Positions 1 through 8,663 of a stretch of 64,000 nucleotides of DNA are shown here, one piece after another. The notes beneath the pieces were generated by a model. It was not told the DNA's origin and did not search any database. It worked only from the letters and a program-made list of their open reading frames with translations. Within the stretch, counting starts at the first letter, position 1, and every line of letters starts with the position of its first letter. Source of the DNA: Bog-532 sp963732345 (lineage in GTDB: Bacteria > Actinomycetota > Actinomycetes > Streptosporangiales > Streptosporangiaceae); contig CAVSZI010000002.1 in the NCBI GenBank assembly GCA_963732345.1, forward strand, positions 186,001 to 250,000. Reading direction: 5' to 3'. Both the position numbers and the translations under genes were made by a program.

Positions 1-1397
1 AACCGGTCCGGCCGCCCATCCCGGGGGCCGATGACCCGCGGGTAGACGTGCTGCGCAACATCCCGGACATGGACCGGATCATCGCCCAGCTGGACAAGGA
101 CGCCACCAGCGCGGTCATCGTCGGCGGCAGCTACATCGGCCTGGAGCTCACCGAGGCGTTCCGGGACCGCGGGCTGCAGACGACCGTGGTCGAGCGGACC
201 GAACGGCTGATGCCGTGGCTGGACCCGGAGATGACGCGGATCCTGGACTACCACGTCGTCACCCACGAGGTGGACCTGCGGCTGGGCACGTCGGCCACGG
301 CCGTTCGCCGGGGGGAGGGCGACAGGCTGGTCGTCGATCTGTCCGACGGCACGTCAGTCGAGGCGAACGTCGTCGTGATGGCGGCCGGGGCGCGTCCCAA
401 CGTGGATCTTGCCCGTGACGCCGGCCTGGAGATCGGGCCGCGCGGCGGCATCGTGGTCGATGCGCAGATGCGCACGTCGGCACCGGACATCCTCGCGGCC
501 GGGGACGCTGTGGAGACCGCTCACTTGCTGACTGGGGAGCCTGTGCTGTCGATGCTGGCCGGCCCGGCGAACCGGGAAGGCCGGATCGCCGCCGACACGA
601 TCGCCGGCCGCGAGGATGTCGGCGGCTACCGGGGGACCCAGGGCACCGCCGTGGTCAAGGTGTTCGGCATGACCGCCGGCGGCACCGGCCTGACCGAGAC
701 CGAGCTGCGCGCGGCCGGCCTGGACTACCGCAAGGTCTACACCCACCAGAACGGCCACGCCGCGTACTATCCGGGCACCGCGCCGCTGTTCCTGAAGGTG
801 CTGTTCGACCCGGCCGGAGGCAAGCTGCTGGGCGCGCAGGTGCTCGGCTGGGACGGCGTGGACAAGCGCATCGACGTCCTCGCGGTCGCGCTGCGCGCCG
901 GGATGACGGTGTTCGACCTGGAGCACCTCGAGCTCGCCTACGCCCCGCCGTACGGGGCGGCGAAGGACCCGGTCAACATGGCCGGATTCCTGGGCGCGAA
1001 CCTGCTGCGCGGCGACATCACCCTGTGGTACCCCGAGGACTACCCGGACTGCGCCGGGAAGGTGACGATCCTCGATGTGCGCACACCGGCCGAATACGGC
1101 GCATGGCACATCCCCGGCGCGGTCCTCATCCCGTACACCGAGCTGCGGCACAGGCTGGATGAGGTGCCCCGGGACAAGCCCGTCTACACCTACTGCCGGT
1201 CGGGTTTCCGCAGCTACATCGCCTTTTGCGTGCTGAAGCAGAACGGGTGGGACGACGTGTCGTTCCTGGCCGGCGGGATGATGACCTACCACGGCTACCA
1301 CATGACGCCGCTTGCCGTGGGCACGGGCGGCATGCCGATGGTCGCCCATGCCGAGGACCAGCTGGCGCAGCGCCCCGGCGCGCTCGAACACATCTGA
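1..1397 (+). CDS. CoA-disulfide reductase-like flavoprotein with C-terminal rhodanese domain (5' partial)
   Basis: Pyridine nucleotide-disulfide oxidoreductase fused to a rhodanese domain. The frame is open to the left edge (complete codons from base 3), so the FAD-binding N-terminus lies outside the window and the GTG at 48 is not the real start. Visible parts are the NAD(P)-binding motif VIVGGSYIGLE (about 117-150), the second FAD motif DILAAGDAVE (about 485-515), a dimerisation domain to about 1010, and a rhodanese domain from about 1060 with the active loop CRSGFRS (Cys codon 1194-1196). Known members of this fusion class reduce CoA disulfide, persulfide or polysulfide with NAD(P)H, and the rhodanese Cys carries sulfane sulfur. 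The redox Cys of the first domain is off the window, so the substrate cannot be settled. Confidence 0.85.
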   Translation, partial: PVRPPIPGADDPRVDVLRNIPDMDRIIAQLDKDATSAVIVGGSYIGLELTEAFRDRGLQTTVVERTERLMPWLDPEMTRILDYHVVTHEVDLRLGTSATAVRRGEGDRLVVDLSDGTSVEANVVVMAAGARPNVDLARDAGLEIGPRGGIVVDAQMRTSAPDILAAGDAVETAHLLTGEPVLSMLAGPANREGRIAADTIAGREDVGGYRGTQGTAVVKVFGMTAGGTGLTETELRAAGLDYRKVYTHQNGHAAYYPGTAPLFLKVLFDPAGGKLLGAQVLGWDGVDKRIDVLAVALRAGMTVFDLEHLELAYAPPYGAAKDPVNMAGFLGANLLRGDITLWYPEDYPDCAGKVTILDVRTPAEYGAWHIPGAVLIPYTELRHRLDEVPRDKPVYTYCRSGFRSYIAFCVLKQNGWDDVSFLAGGMMTYHGYHMTPLAVGTGGMPMVAHAEDQLAQRPGALEHI

Positions 1398-1641
1398 CAA
1401 TCGACGCGAACAGCGTCAAGGAACTCAAGGCCGGCCTGGCAGAGGCTCAGGCCGGGATGGGCAGCTGATCGACGGCCGTACGCCGGGCCGTCCCTGTGGT
1501 TGTGAGGTGGGGAGGCGGCGCCCATGCGGATGAGAACTCGGCCGGATCTTCCGATGCGAGGGCGGATATCGCGGGAGGCTAGCGTAAACGGGGACTTTCG
1601 GCCTATGGCTCAAAGAATCCCCATCAGGCACATTAGACACC

Positions 1642-3981
1642 ATGTGCCCTGTGCAGGAGGCATCCGGCGACCGGCAGGCACCGAGTCTGTCGCGCCGTCA
1701 GGTAGTACGGCAGGGCCGCCGGGGCGCCTCTGAGCGGCACGGCTCCGTCGCGGGCAACGGGGTGCGGCAGGGCACGGAGCAGCCGATCCTGGTCGGCACG
1801 AAGCTGCATCCGCCGTCTGTGCGCGAGCAGACGATTCCGCGCGAGCGCCTTCTGGAACGTCTTCGAAGCGGGTTGGACCGCAGGCTCACTCTCGTCGCCT
1901 GCCCGGCAGGCTTCGGGAAGACCACCCTGCTGGCGGCGTGGCGCGAGGCCGAGGCCGCGCGGAAACCCGTCGCGTGGCTCACGCTGGACGAGGGCGACAA
2001 CGACCCTGTGGTCCTGTGGACGCATGCGATCGAGGCGCTCCGCCGCGCAAGCCCCGCCGTCGCCAGGTCGGCGCCGGCGGATACGGTCATGGCACCGGTC
2101 GTTGACGTGGTTCTGCCGCGCCTGGTCAACGAGCTGGACGGCCAGGGTGAGATCACGCTCATCCTGGATGACTTCCACCGGCTGTCGAGCGTCCCGGCCC
2201 GCGCCAGCGTCCGGTGGTTCATCGACCATGCGCCGCCCAGGTTCCAGCTCGTGCTCACGAGCAGGACGGAGCCAATCCTGCCGGTGGCTACGCTGCGTGC
2301 CCACGGTGAGCTGCTTGAGCTACGAGCCGGCGACCTGCGATTCACCACTGGGGAGGCGGACGCCTTCCTGAACGGCCGCCTCGGGCTCGGCCTCACGCCC
2401 GAAGATGTCGAGGGTCTGGTGGAGAGGGCGGAGGGATGGCCGGCCGGGCTCTATCTCGCCGCGCTCTCGCTGCAGCACGCTGCCGACCGCCACGCGTTGG
2501 TGCGCAGATTTGGCGGCTCGAACCGGCACGTGATCGATTTCCTGGTGACGGAGGTCCTGGAGGCGCATGACCCGCCGGCGCAGGCGCTGATGCTCCGCAC
2601 GTCGGTTCTGGAACGGCTGTCCGGCCCCCTCTGCGATGCCGTGCTGGAGCAGGAGGGCTCGGCCGCGATGCTCGGCGCGCTGTCACGGAGCAACCTGTTC
2701 CTCGTGCCGCTCGATGATGAGGGCGGGTGGTACCGCTTCCACCACCTGTTTGCCCAGCTGCTCCGGGTGGAGCTCGCGCGGCGCGAGCCGGGGCTGGCCC
2801 CGGCGCTGCACCGCCGCGCGTACTGCTGGCACCGTGATCACGGGACGGCCGACGAGGCGATCCAGCACGCGATAGCCGCGGAGGCCTACACCGAGGCCGC
2901 CGAGCTGATCCAGGGCACCTGGATCACCTACGCCAACACGTGCCGGTACGACACCCTCCTGGCCTGGCTGCGGCGGCTCCCCGGCGAAATACTGAGCGGC
3001 GACGTGCAGCTGCTCCTGGTTCAGGCGTGGGTGCTCTCGCTGTCCGCCAGGCGGGAGGAGGCGGCGCGGGCCATCGCGGCGGCCGAACGGCTGGGCGATC
3101 TGGGCGCGGGGCCGCTGCCGGACGGTTTCAGCTCGGCCGAGGCGAGCCTGACGATGCTGCGGGCCTGCTTCCCGTGGGGAGATATCGGCGCCCAGCTGGA
3201 AAATGGCCGCCGGGCGGCCGAGCTTGAGGGCCCCGGGTCGCCTTGGCGGCCATTGGCTTGCTGGGCGGTCGGCATGGGCCTGTACTTCCGGGGTCAGCCT
3301 GAGGAGGCTGACCGGTGGTTCGCGGAATCGGTAACGCTGGCGCCCGCGAGCGCGCAGTGGCTGGCTGGCGAGGCGTCGCTGGCCTACCGATCGTGGATCG
3401 CCGGCCAGCGGGACCGTCTTGACGAACAGCGGGCGCTGGCCGAGACGGCAGCCGAATTCGTGCGGGAGCACGACACCGGGAAGCTCATCGGCGCGGCTCC
3501 GCTGGCGCTGGGAGTATCACTCGCGGCGCGCGGCAGGCCCGGGGAGGCACTGCCGCTGACCGAACGCGGCGTCGCCCTCTCGCGGACCTTTGGCCAGCCC
3601 ATCCAGCTGGCGAATGCGCTGCTCAGCCAGGCGCCGGTGCTCCGGGCGCTGGGCGAGCACCAGCGTGCCGCGGATGCGATAGCCGAGGCGAGATCCGTCC
3701 TCGAATCCTGCCCTGATCCGGGGATCCTGGCCGGAAGACTGGCTGCCCTCAGCCGGCCAGCGCAGATCCACCGCGTCCGATCCGGGGATCAGGAGCTGAC
3801 GCAGCGGGAACTCCGGGTGCTCAAGCTGCTGCACGGCGATCTGTCCGAGCGGGACATCGGCCGCGAGCTGTATGTGGCCCACAACACGGTCCATACCCAT
3901 GTCCGGGCGATCTACCGCAAGCTCGGCGTCTCCTCGCGGGCCGACGCCCTCGAACGCGGCCGCCAACTCGGCCTCCTCTAG
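1642..3981 (+). CDS. LAL-type LuxR family transcriptional regulator (MalT-like)
   Basis: Large ATP-binding LuxR regulator of 779 residues, the usual LAL size. An N-terminal STAND-type NTPase carries the P-loop CPAGFGKTT (about 1900-1926) and a hydrophobic Walker B stretch LILDDFHRLS (about 2160). A helical repeat middle part follows, and a C-terminal LuxR helix-turn-helix (about 3795-3960) has the typical ending VHTHVRAIYRKLGV. Such proteins bind ATP and an inducer and then activate promoters; target and inducer are unknown here. The ATG at 1642 lacks a clear ribosome binding site and recognisable homology begins only around residue 48, so the true start may be a downstream GTG. It resembles the second LAL gene at 35196-37721 in layout but is not a close copy. 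Confidence 0.88.
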   Translation: MCPVQEASGDRQAPSLSRRQVVRQGRRGASERHGSVAGNGVRQGTEQPILVGTKLHPPSVREQTIPRERLLERLRSGLDRRLTLVACPAGFGKTTLLAAWREAEAARKPVAWLTLDEGDNDPVVLWTHAIEALRRASPAVARSAPADTVMAPVVDVVLPRLVNELDGQGEITLILDDFHRLSSVPARASVRWFIDHAPPRFQLVLTSRTEPILPVATLRAHGELLELRAGDLRFTTGEADAFLNGRLGLGLTPEDVEGLVERAEGWPAGLYLAALSLQHAADRHALVRRFGGSNRHVIDFLVTEVLEAHDPPAQALMLRTSVLERLSGPLCDAVLEQEGSAAMLGALSRSNLFLVPLDDEGGWYRFHHLFAQLLRVELARREPGLAPALHRRAYCWHRDHGTADEAIQHAIAAEAYTEAAELIQGTWITYANTCRYDTLLAWLRRLPGEILSGDVQLLLVQAWVLSLSARREEAARAIAAAERLGDLGAGPLPDGFSSAEASLTMLRACFPWGDIGAQLENGRRAAELEGPGSPWRPLACWAVGMGLYFRGQPEEADRWFAESVTLAPASAQWLAGEASLAYRSWIAGQRDRLDEQRALAETAAEFVREHDTGKLIGAAPLALGVSLAARGRPGEALPLTERGVALSRTFGQPIQLANALLSQAPVLRALGEHQRAADAIAEARSVLESCPDPGILAGRLAALSRPAQIHRVRSGDQELTQRELRVLKLLHGDLSERDIGRELYVAHNTVHTHVRAIYRKLGVSSRADALERGRQLGLL

Positions 3982-4040
3982 GAGCCGCCGGACTGGCGTG
4001 TGGCAGAGACCAGGAGCAGGGGGGACGCCGCGGTGGATAT

Positions 4041-4489
4041 TTATATCAAAGCAATACGCCTCGGCTCTGTCTTGTAGAGGGATTTACTGAGAACGCTCAG
4101 CGTCGCGCCAATGAGCTGAATGATGATGTAGCCGGGGACACGCCGCCACGGGAAGTCCCCGCGCAGCGCAAAGGCCAGCGACACGGCCGGGTTCAGGTGC
4201 GCGCCGGAAACCGCACCCATGAACAAGATGATCGCCGTCACCATCAGGCCCGGCGCCACGACCGCCGCGGCCTGGCTGATCTGCCCCTTCGCGTGCAGCA
4301 GCCCGCCGCCCGCGGCGGCCAGCACCAGGGCGAAGGTGCCCAGCAACTCCGAGAAGAGCCGGCGCCATTCCTGGCGCGGTCATCGAAGTCCGCACGGTCA
4401 CCGAACTCCAGCCACATCACGTGGTGCGTGCGCGGGAACGCCGGCTCCACCGAACCCGGGTCGATCTGACGTGCCGTGGCGTCGCTCAC
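4041..4489 (-). pseudogene. MIP/aquaporin family channel, frameshifted and truncated remnant
   Basis: Reading the minus strand from 4489, one frame gives an aquaporin N-terminus (THHVMWLEFGDR). A second frame continues with EWRRLFSELLGTFALVLAAAGGG and the first pore motif SGAHLNPAVSLAFAL. The switch between frames lies at about 4371-4385. After VPGYIIIQLIGA the similarity stops and the frame ends within about 20 codons, so the C-terminal half with the second NPA box is missing. MIP channels need both halves to form a pore, so this copy cannot work. Two independent lesions argue for genuine decay rather than one sequencing error. Confidence 0.75.
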
Positions 4490-4733
4490 AGCGTCCGCCC
4501 CTTGTGCAGTCGGCGCTTCCCCGGACCGCTCGGCCGGCTCACAGGCACGTCGCCTGTCACAGCCCGATCCTTCCCGTCAACAGCACCGAGGAGGCTCCGC
4601 GATCAGGACCGTAAGCCCGCCCCCACCTTCGCCTGAGCGACGAGAACGAGATCGGCCCCCGCGTCTTCGCGCTGCCGCGTGACGGCAGTCCTCAGCCCCG
4701 TTCCAGATCCAGTCCCGCTAATCGTCTTTCCCG

Positions 4734-4973
4734 GTGAGGCTGGGAGGCCAGGGGCTAGGTCCCCATCGCGGAGCAGGGTTCAGGCGGGCAGGCGGGCTGC
4801 GCCCCGTCCTGCTGGCCGGTTACCAGGCGGTGCGCCCGCTGCCCCCCTACCATGAAGAGCACCGGGCCGCGCTGCTGGCCGCCCGCCGCCTCTATCTCGC
4901 CATCTGGCACCTGGCTGGCGGGCTGCCAGACGAGCGTCACCTCGGCCAGCTGAGAGTCTTCACCGGAAACTGA
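4734..4973 (+). pseudogene. C-terminal fragment resembling an aminoglycoside phosphotransferase-family kinase
   Basis: A 79-codon frame whose second half (LLAGYQAVRPLPPYHEE, then LLAARRLYLAIWHLAG) looks like the final helices of APH/choline-kinase type phosphotransferases. The ATP-binding lobe and the catalytic HxDxxxxN loop are absent upstream, so this is at most a 3' remnant. It sits beside the decayed aquaporin, suggesting a degraded stretch. The assignment rests on the general look of the C-terminal helices only. Confidence 0.35.
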
Positions 4974-4991
4974 CCCGCTCAAAAGCCCTTT

Positions 4992-5014
4992 GCCCCTAAT
5001 GAGGGGCTTACTTG
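4992..5014 (+). terminator. weak terminator-like hairpin
   Basis: GCCCCT (4992-4997) and AGGGGC (5002-5007) form a 6-bp stem with an AATG loop, followed by TTACTTGG. It lies just after the phosphotransferase remnant on the same strand. The stem is short, so the call is tentative. Confidence 0.3.
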
Positions 5015-5120
5015 GTCTGCCCCCCTCAACACGCGGGGTCCCCGCCCCGGAGCCCGACCCGCACAGATACCGCACACCGGCCACATAACGCCGACTCAGC
5101 GCGCCACGCGCGCGTCCGGA

Positions 5121-5258
5121 CATTGTGCGGCCCACAATGCAGCGGCTAACGCCGCTAGCCTGGCCGGGTGCCGTCCAACCCGTTCCGCTGAACACTTCCT
5201 GACCTCACCCACTCTTCGAGCGGGCGAGGTCAGGAAGCAGCTCCACAGGACGGCACCC
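5121..5258. repeat. cluster of serial and nested inverted repeats
   Basis: Four inverted repeats lie in 138 bp. CATTGTG/CACAATG are at 5121-5127 and 5133-5139. AGCGGC/GCCGCT are at 5141-5146 and 5151-5156. An outer pair GGGTGCCGTCC/GGACGGCACCC (5166-5176, 5248-5258) encloses a long hairpin CTTCCTGACCTC/GAGGTCAGGAAG (5195-5206, 5226-5237). That inner stem continues past two mismatches, CCC-GGG and CTC-GAG, to a TTC triloop. No gene overlaps. The position next to a GntR regulator and a serine recombinase suggests an element-borne structure such as a replication or transfer origin or an attachment region; this is inference. Confidence 0.8.
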
Positions 5259-5263
5259 ACCCA

Positions 5264-5312
5264 GGCAAAAACATCAAGAACAAGATCAAGAGAAAGATCA
5301 AAGAACAAGAGC
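5264..5312. repeat. A-rich tract with iteron-like units
   Basis: Immediately beside the inverted-repeat cluster the top strand becomes very A-rich and almost T-free, unlike the GC-rich surroundings. Related units ATCAAGAACAAG and ATCAAAGAACAAG, with AGATCAA in between, recur with short spacing. Such tracts occur at replication origins or as protein-binding iterons. No function is shown. Confidence 0.5.
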
Positions 5313-5493
5313 ACCCGGGGTACTGACCACACAAGTGACCGGGGGAAGGTGCAGGTAAGAGCGCAACAAGTACATGCGGTATGTGATGACTGAGGAAGCG
5401 GGTGATCCTGGGTACCGGACCGCCCGGTGCGCCCAGGAACGTGCAGGCCGCTCCGGTTTAGTCCGTAAGCGATAACGGAGGCAGGAGCGCCGG

Positions 5494-5742
5494 TTACTTC
5501 TGGCTGGTGACGTAATAGCCGAGACCGGGCACGCGATAGACCAGCCCTTCCGATTCCAGCATGCGCAGCGCCTTCCCGGCGGTAGCGCGGGCGATGCCGT
5601 GCTCTTGGGTCAGGGTCGTGATCGAGGGCACCGGATCACCGGGCGCGAGCGTCCCGTTCTGTATCTGGCGGCGCAGCAGCGCCGCGAGCCGCACATAGGC
5701 TCTGGGGTCCGTTTCGCCGTCCGGTGTCACACTTTCGACCAT
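5494..5742 (-). CDS. small GntR-family transcriptional regulator
   Basis: An 82-residue protein that is almost only the GntR winged helix: YVRLAALLRRQI, then PSITTLTQEHGIARATAGKALRMLE and the wing GLVYRVPGLGYYV. There is no ligand-binding domain, as usual for the short regulators found with actinobacterial integrative elements and conjugative plasmids. I chose the ATG at 5742 (MVESVTP); the frame is open to 5784. It is divergent from the small gene at 5906, and the 163-bp gap holds a repeated CTAGTCGA that could be its operator. Likely role: repressor of element genes. Confidence 0.8.
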   Translation of the reverse strand: MVESVTPDGETDPRAYVRLAALLRRQIQNGTLAPGDPVPSITTLTQEHGIARATAGKALRMLESEGLVYRVPGLGYYVTSQK

Positions 5743-5788
5743 AGACGACGCTGACCAGCCATGATAACGCAGCGTCGACAGCACTCGT

Positions 5789-5808
5789 GACTAGTCGATG
5801 CTAGTCGA
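5789..5808. promoter_or_regulatory. candidate operator in the GntR divergent promoter region
   Basis: CTAGTCGA occurs twice, at 5791-5798 and 5801-5808, exactly 10 bp (one helical turn) apart. The first copy overlaps the palindrome GACTAGTC (5789-5796). It lies 47 bp upstream of the gntR start and about 100 bp upstream of the 5906 gene, where an autoregulatory site would be expected. Confidence 0.4.
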
Positions 5809-5905
5809 CCCTGATACAGTGACGGTCAGGCTGTGCCCGGCTGGCTGACCCGTGGCCGGGCGCGGCCCCACCGGCCAGCGACGGGTCAGGCAAGGAACCA
5901 CAGCG

Positions 5906-6100
5906 ATGGCGTTGCCGTACGACCAAGTCCTCCGGGAACAGCGCTTCACCCGCGACCATCCCGAATGGTCGATCCACGCCCAGGATGGGGCCCGGCGCTT
6001 CACCGCCGAAAAGAACGAGGGCCCCAACTGCCACCTGGTCGCGGCTTTAACCCTCAAAGCCCTCCTCGACCGGCTCGACCAGATCGTCGCCGGCCAATGA
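5906..6100 (+). CDS. small conserved-looking hypothetical protein
   Basis: A 64-residue protein starting MALPYDQVLREQRFTRDH and ending LKALLDRLDQIVAGQ. The start at 5906 follows AAGGAAC at a normal distance; the frame is open further upstream but without a better start. Mixed charge, no membrane segment, no known motif. Its place between a short GntR gene and a serine recombinase is a pattern I associate with actinobacterial mobile elements, so it probably belongs to the element. Function unknown. Confidence 0.6.
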   Translation: MALPYDQVLREQRFTRDHPEWSIHAQDGARRFTAEKNEGPNCHLVAALTLKALLDRLDQIVAGQ

Positions 6101-6657
6101 CAGGCTGAGCCACCCCGGACGGGGACACCCGGCGGCGGATCATCTTCCAGCTCCAGCGCCCCGACTGGCAGGTGCACAGCCCGGCCACCGCGCCCACGCG
6201 GGGATCTGGCCCCACCGCCGGGCCGGTAACAGATCAGATGCCTCCGGCGGGGGCCTCCGGCTCGGTGACCGGGGCCACCAGGCCAAGCCGCCGCAGCGGG
6301 CTGGGGCGGAAGCCTGCCGGTCACCCCGCCGTCATCCCGGGACAAGCCGAGCAGACCAGGCCGCGCCCATCCAGGTCGTTCGTCCAGTGGGGCGCTCCAC
6401 CTGGACAGGCACGGCCCGGCCCGCTGCCCCTGCGGGCGGGACGACGGCGAGGTGACACCCCAGCCAGGCGAGCAAATGCGCGCACGCGCATTAAAAAGGC
6501 CCCGGGGCGCGGAAAAGGGAAAGGCGGTAAATGGGCACTGAGCAGGCCGGACAAGACCCGGTAAAAGCAGAAGAACAGGCCGGTAATTCACCGGGAACCA
6601 TTTCCGGGCCTGGCCATTATCGCATATAATCTGAGGAGAGGAGAAAGGCCGGGCGGG
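6101..6657. other. 557-bp stretch without a convincing gene
   Basis: Open frames exist on both strands but lack a credible start, ribosome binding site or recognisable domain. Near the right end a TATAAT hexamer (about 6625-6630) precedes a purine-rich GAGGAGAGGAG tract, a possible promoter and leader for the two genes that follow. No good -35 box is visible. Confidence 0.4.
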
Positions 6658-6813
6658 ATGAAAGCCCGGTCCAAGATAAAGATAAAGACCGGGCGTAAAG
6701 CCGGGGAACTGGACGACCGGCAGGCCGCCGTGATCTGGGACCTACTGGCCTGGGCCCGCCAGCCCCGGGCCCGGCGGCCCGGCGGCCCGGCGGCCCGGCG
6801 GCCCGGGAGGTAA
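6658..6813 (+). CDS. small basic ORF upstream of the recombinase
   Basis: A 51-codon frame, ATG at 6658 to TAA at 6811-6813, reading MKARSKIKIKTGRK, then ELDDRQAAVIWDLLAWARQP and an Arg/Pro/Gly-rich tail from a repeated GGCGGCCCG. The stop lies within the ribosome binding site of the recombinase (ATG 6823), so the two would be translationally linked. The purine tract 6631-6646 lies a little far upstream as an initiation signal. It could encode a small DNA-binding accessory protein; it may also be spurious. Confidence 0.4.
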   Translation: MKARSKIKIKTGRKAGELDDRQAAVIWDLLAWARQPRARRPGGPAARRPGR

Positions 6814-6822
6814 GGAGACAGC

Positions 6823-8663
6823 ATGACCGCGACAGCAGCAGACATCCCGCAGGCCCTGGCCGCGACCGCCGGGCCGGCTGAGCTGGTCCCGGTGGCGTTC
6901 CTGGGCCGCACCTCCAACGAGCGGCTCCAGGACCCGGTCGCCTCGATGCGGCGGCAGGTCCGTAACTGCCGGGCCTGGCTGCCGCCCGGCTGCCAGATCG
7001 TGGCCTACTACTGGGACGTGGAATCCGGCGGCAACGACCTGGAAGACCGGGGCCACGGCGGCGCCTGGCAGATCGCCGCCGCCGCCGGGATCCCCCGCGA
7101 CGGCGGCATCGCTGACCTGCTCAGCGAGGCCGCATCCCCCACCCCGGATTTCACGTTCGTGGTCTGCGAGGACATCGAGCGCTCCGCCCGCGACACCTAC
7201 AACTCACTGAAACTGGAAAGAGAACTCCAGAATCAGGGCATCCCGATATTTGCCACCGACGAGCCGTTCAATGTCGAGGGGATCAACGCGACCACCGTTC
7301 TGGTCCGCCGGGTCAAGCAAGGCGTCGCCGAATGGTACCGGCTCCAATTGAAAGGCAAAGTCTGGGACGGGCTGAAAGAACATTCCCTCGCCGGCTGGAA
7401 CCTCGGCAAAGTCCCGGTCGGCTACCTCGGGGAACGGCACCCGCATCCCAACCCCATCAAGGCCGCCGAAGGCCGCACCAAAACCCGGCTCACCGAAGAT
7501 CCCGTCTACGGCCCGATCGTCGCGCTGATCTACCGGTGGCGGGTTAGTGAGCATCTGGGGAAGCCGACCATCCGGGCCCGGCTGGCCGCCGACCCGGCCG
7601 CCTACCCGCCGCCCGGCCCGGCTGGTCCCTGGCGCTGGTCGATGAGATCCTGTCCAACCCCAAGTACACCGGCCATCAGGTGATGGGCCGCCGCCGCCGC
7701 AAAGCCGGCAAGAAAGTCTGGATGCCGTCCAGCGAATGGATCTGGTCCGCCGAACCCACCCACACCGCGCTGGTGGACATGGCCACCTGGGACGCCGCCC
7801 AGCGGACCGGCCGCCGCCACGGCAACGTCCGCGACCCCGAAATGCCCACCACCCGGACCGGCCGCCGGTACAAGCTCCGCTCCCGGCTGTACTGCTCCAT
7901 CTGCCACCGCCGCATGAGCGGCACCACCATCCGCGCCCACACCTACTACCGGTGCCCGCACGATCCCGGCCTGCCCCGCCACTACGCCGCCCACCCCGAG
8001 CACCGCACCGTCGCCGTCCGCGAAGACGTCATGACCGCCGCCCTCGCCCGGTTCTTCACCGAGCGGGTGTTCGGCCCCGACCGGGCCGCCCTGCTCACCA
8101 CCGGCCTGCCCGCCACCGCCGCCGGCCAGGCCGAGCGCCGCGACCGGCAAGCCGCCGCGATCCGCCGCAAGATCGCCCGGCTCGACACCGCCGAGACCGC
8201 GCTGATCACCGAATTGGAAACCCCCGCCGACCCCGCCGACCCCGCCGCCCAGGCCCTCCGCCAGCGGATCCGCGCCCGCTTCACCGACCTCTACACCCAG
8301 CGCACCACCCTGGAAACCGAGCTACGCGTCCTCGAAGAAGCCCCCGCCGAGCCCGACAATGACCCCACCCTGCTGGACGAACTGCCGATCCTGGGCGACA
8401 TCCTCACCGAAGCACCCGCCGCCCTGACCGAACGGCTCCTCGACGCGTTCGACGTCCAGGCCGTTTACAACCGGGACAAAAACCAGGTCACCATCCACGC
8501 CACCCTCACCAACGCCACACCCCAAGCCATCCACGATCTGCTCACCGACCCCCGCGCCGACCACAACACCCCGCTACCATCACAACCAGGGACCACACCT
8601 CAAGATCATGTTGCCCATTTGACCGGGCACACTGGGGCGTCCCCCCGGGCTAACGCGGCGTGA
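6823..8663 (+). pseudogene. large serine recombinase, interrupted by a frameshift
   Basis: Two overlapping frames together make one serine recombinase of about 613 residues. The first (from ATG 6823, good AAGGAG site) has the resolvase domain with FLGRTSNERLQDP, where the Ser is the expected nucleophile, the Arg-containing ERSARD, and the start of the recombinase domain. The correct frame then moves within 7605-7626, a run of CCG/CCC codons, and continues WSLALVDEILSNPKYTGHQV. It goes on with the zinc-ribbon (YCSICHRRM ... YYRCPHD) and a C-terminal coiled coil. A single indel explains the break. As read, the first frame ends at 7683 without a zinc ribbon, so it would be inactive. The 3' end overlaps the convergent globin gene by 14 bp. 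Confidence 0.85.

Noticed and set aside
1398..1641. Small frame ending with a helix-like KELKAGLAEAQAGMGS after the rhodanese protein
   Set aside because: The frame is mostly antisense-like or out-of-frame reading of the rhodanese domain, with no independent start or ribosome binding site.
6823..8663. Programmed ribosomal frameshift in the recombinase
   Set aside because: No slippery heptamer and no obvious downstream stem specific to the site. A chance indel in a GC run is simpler.
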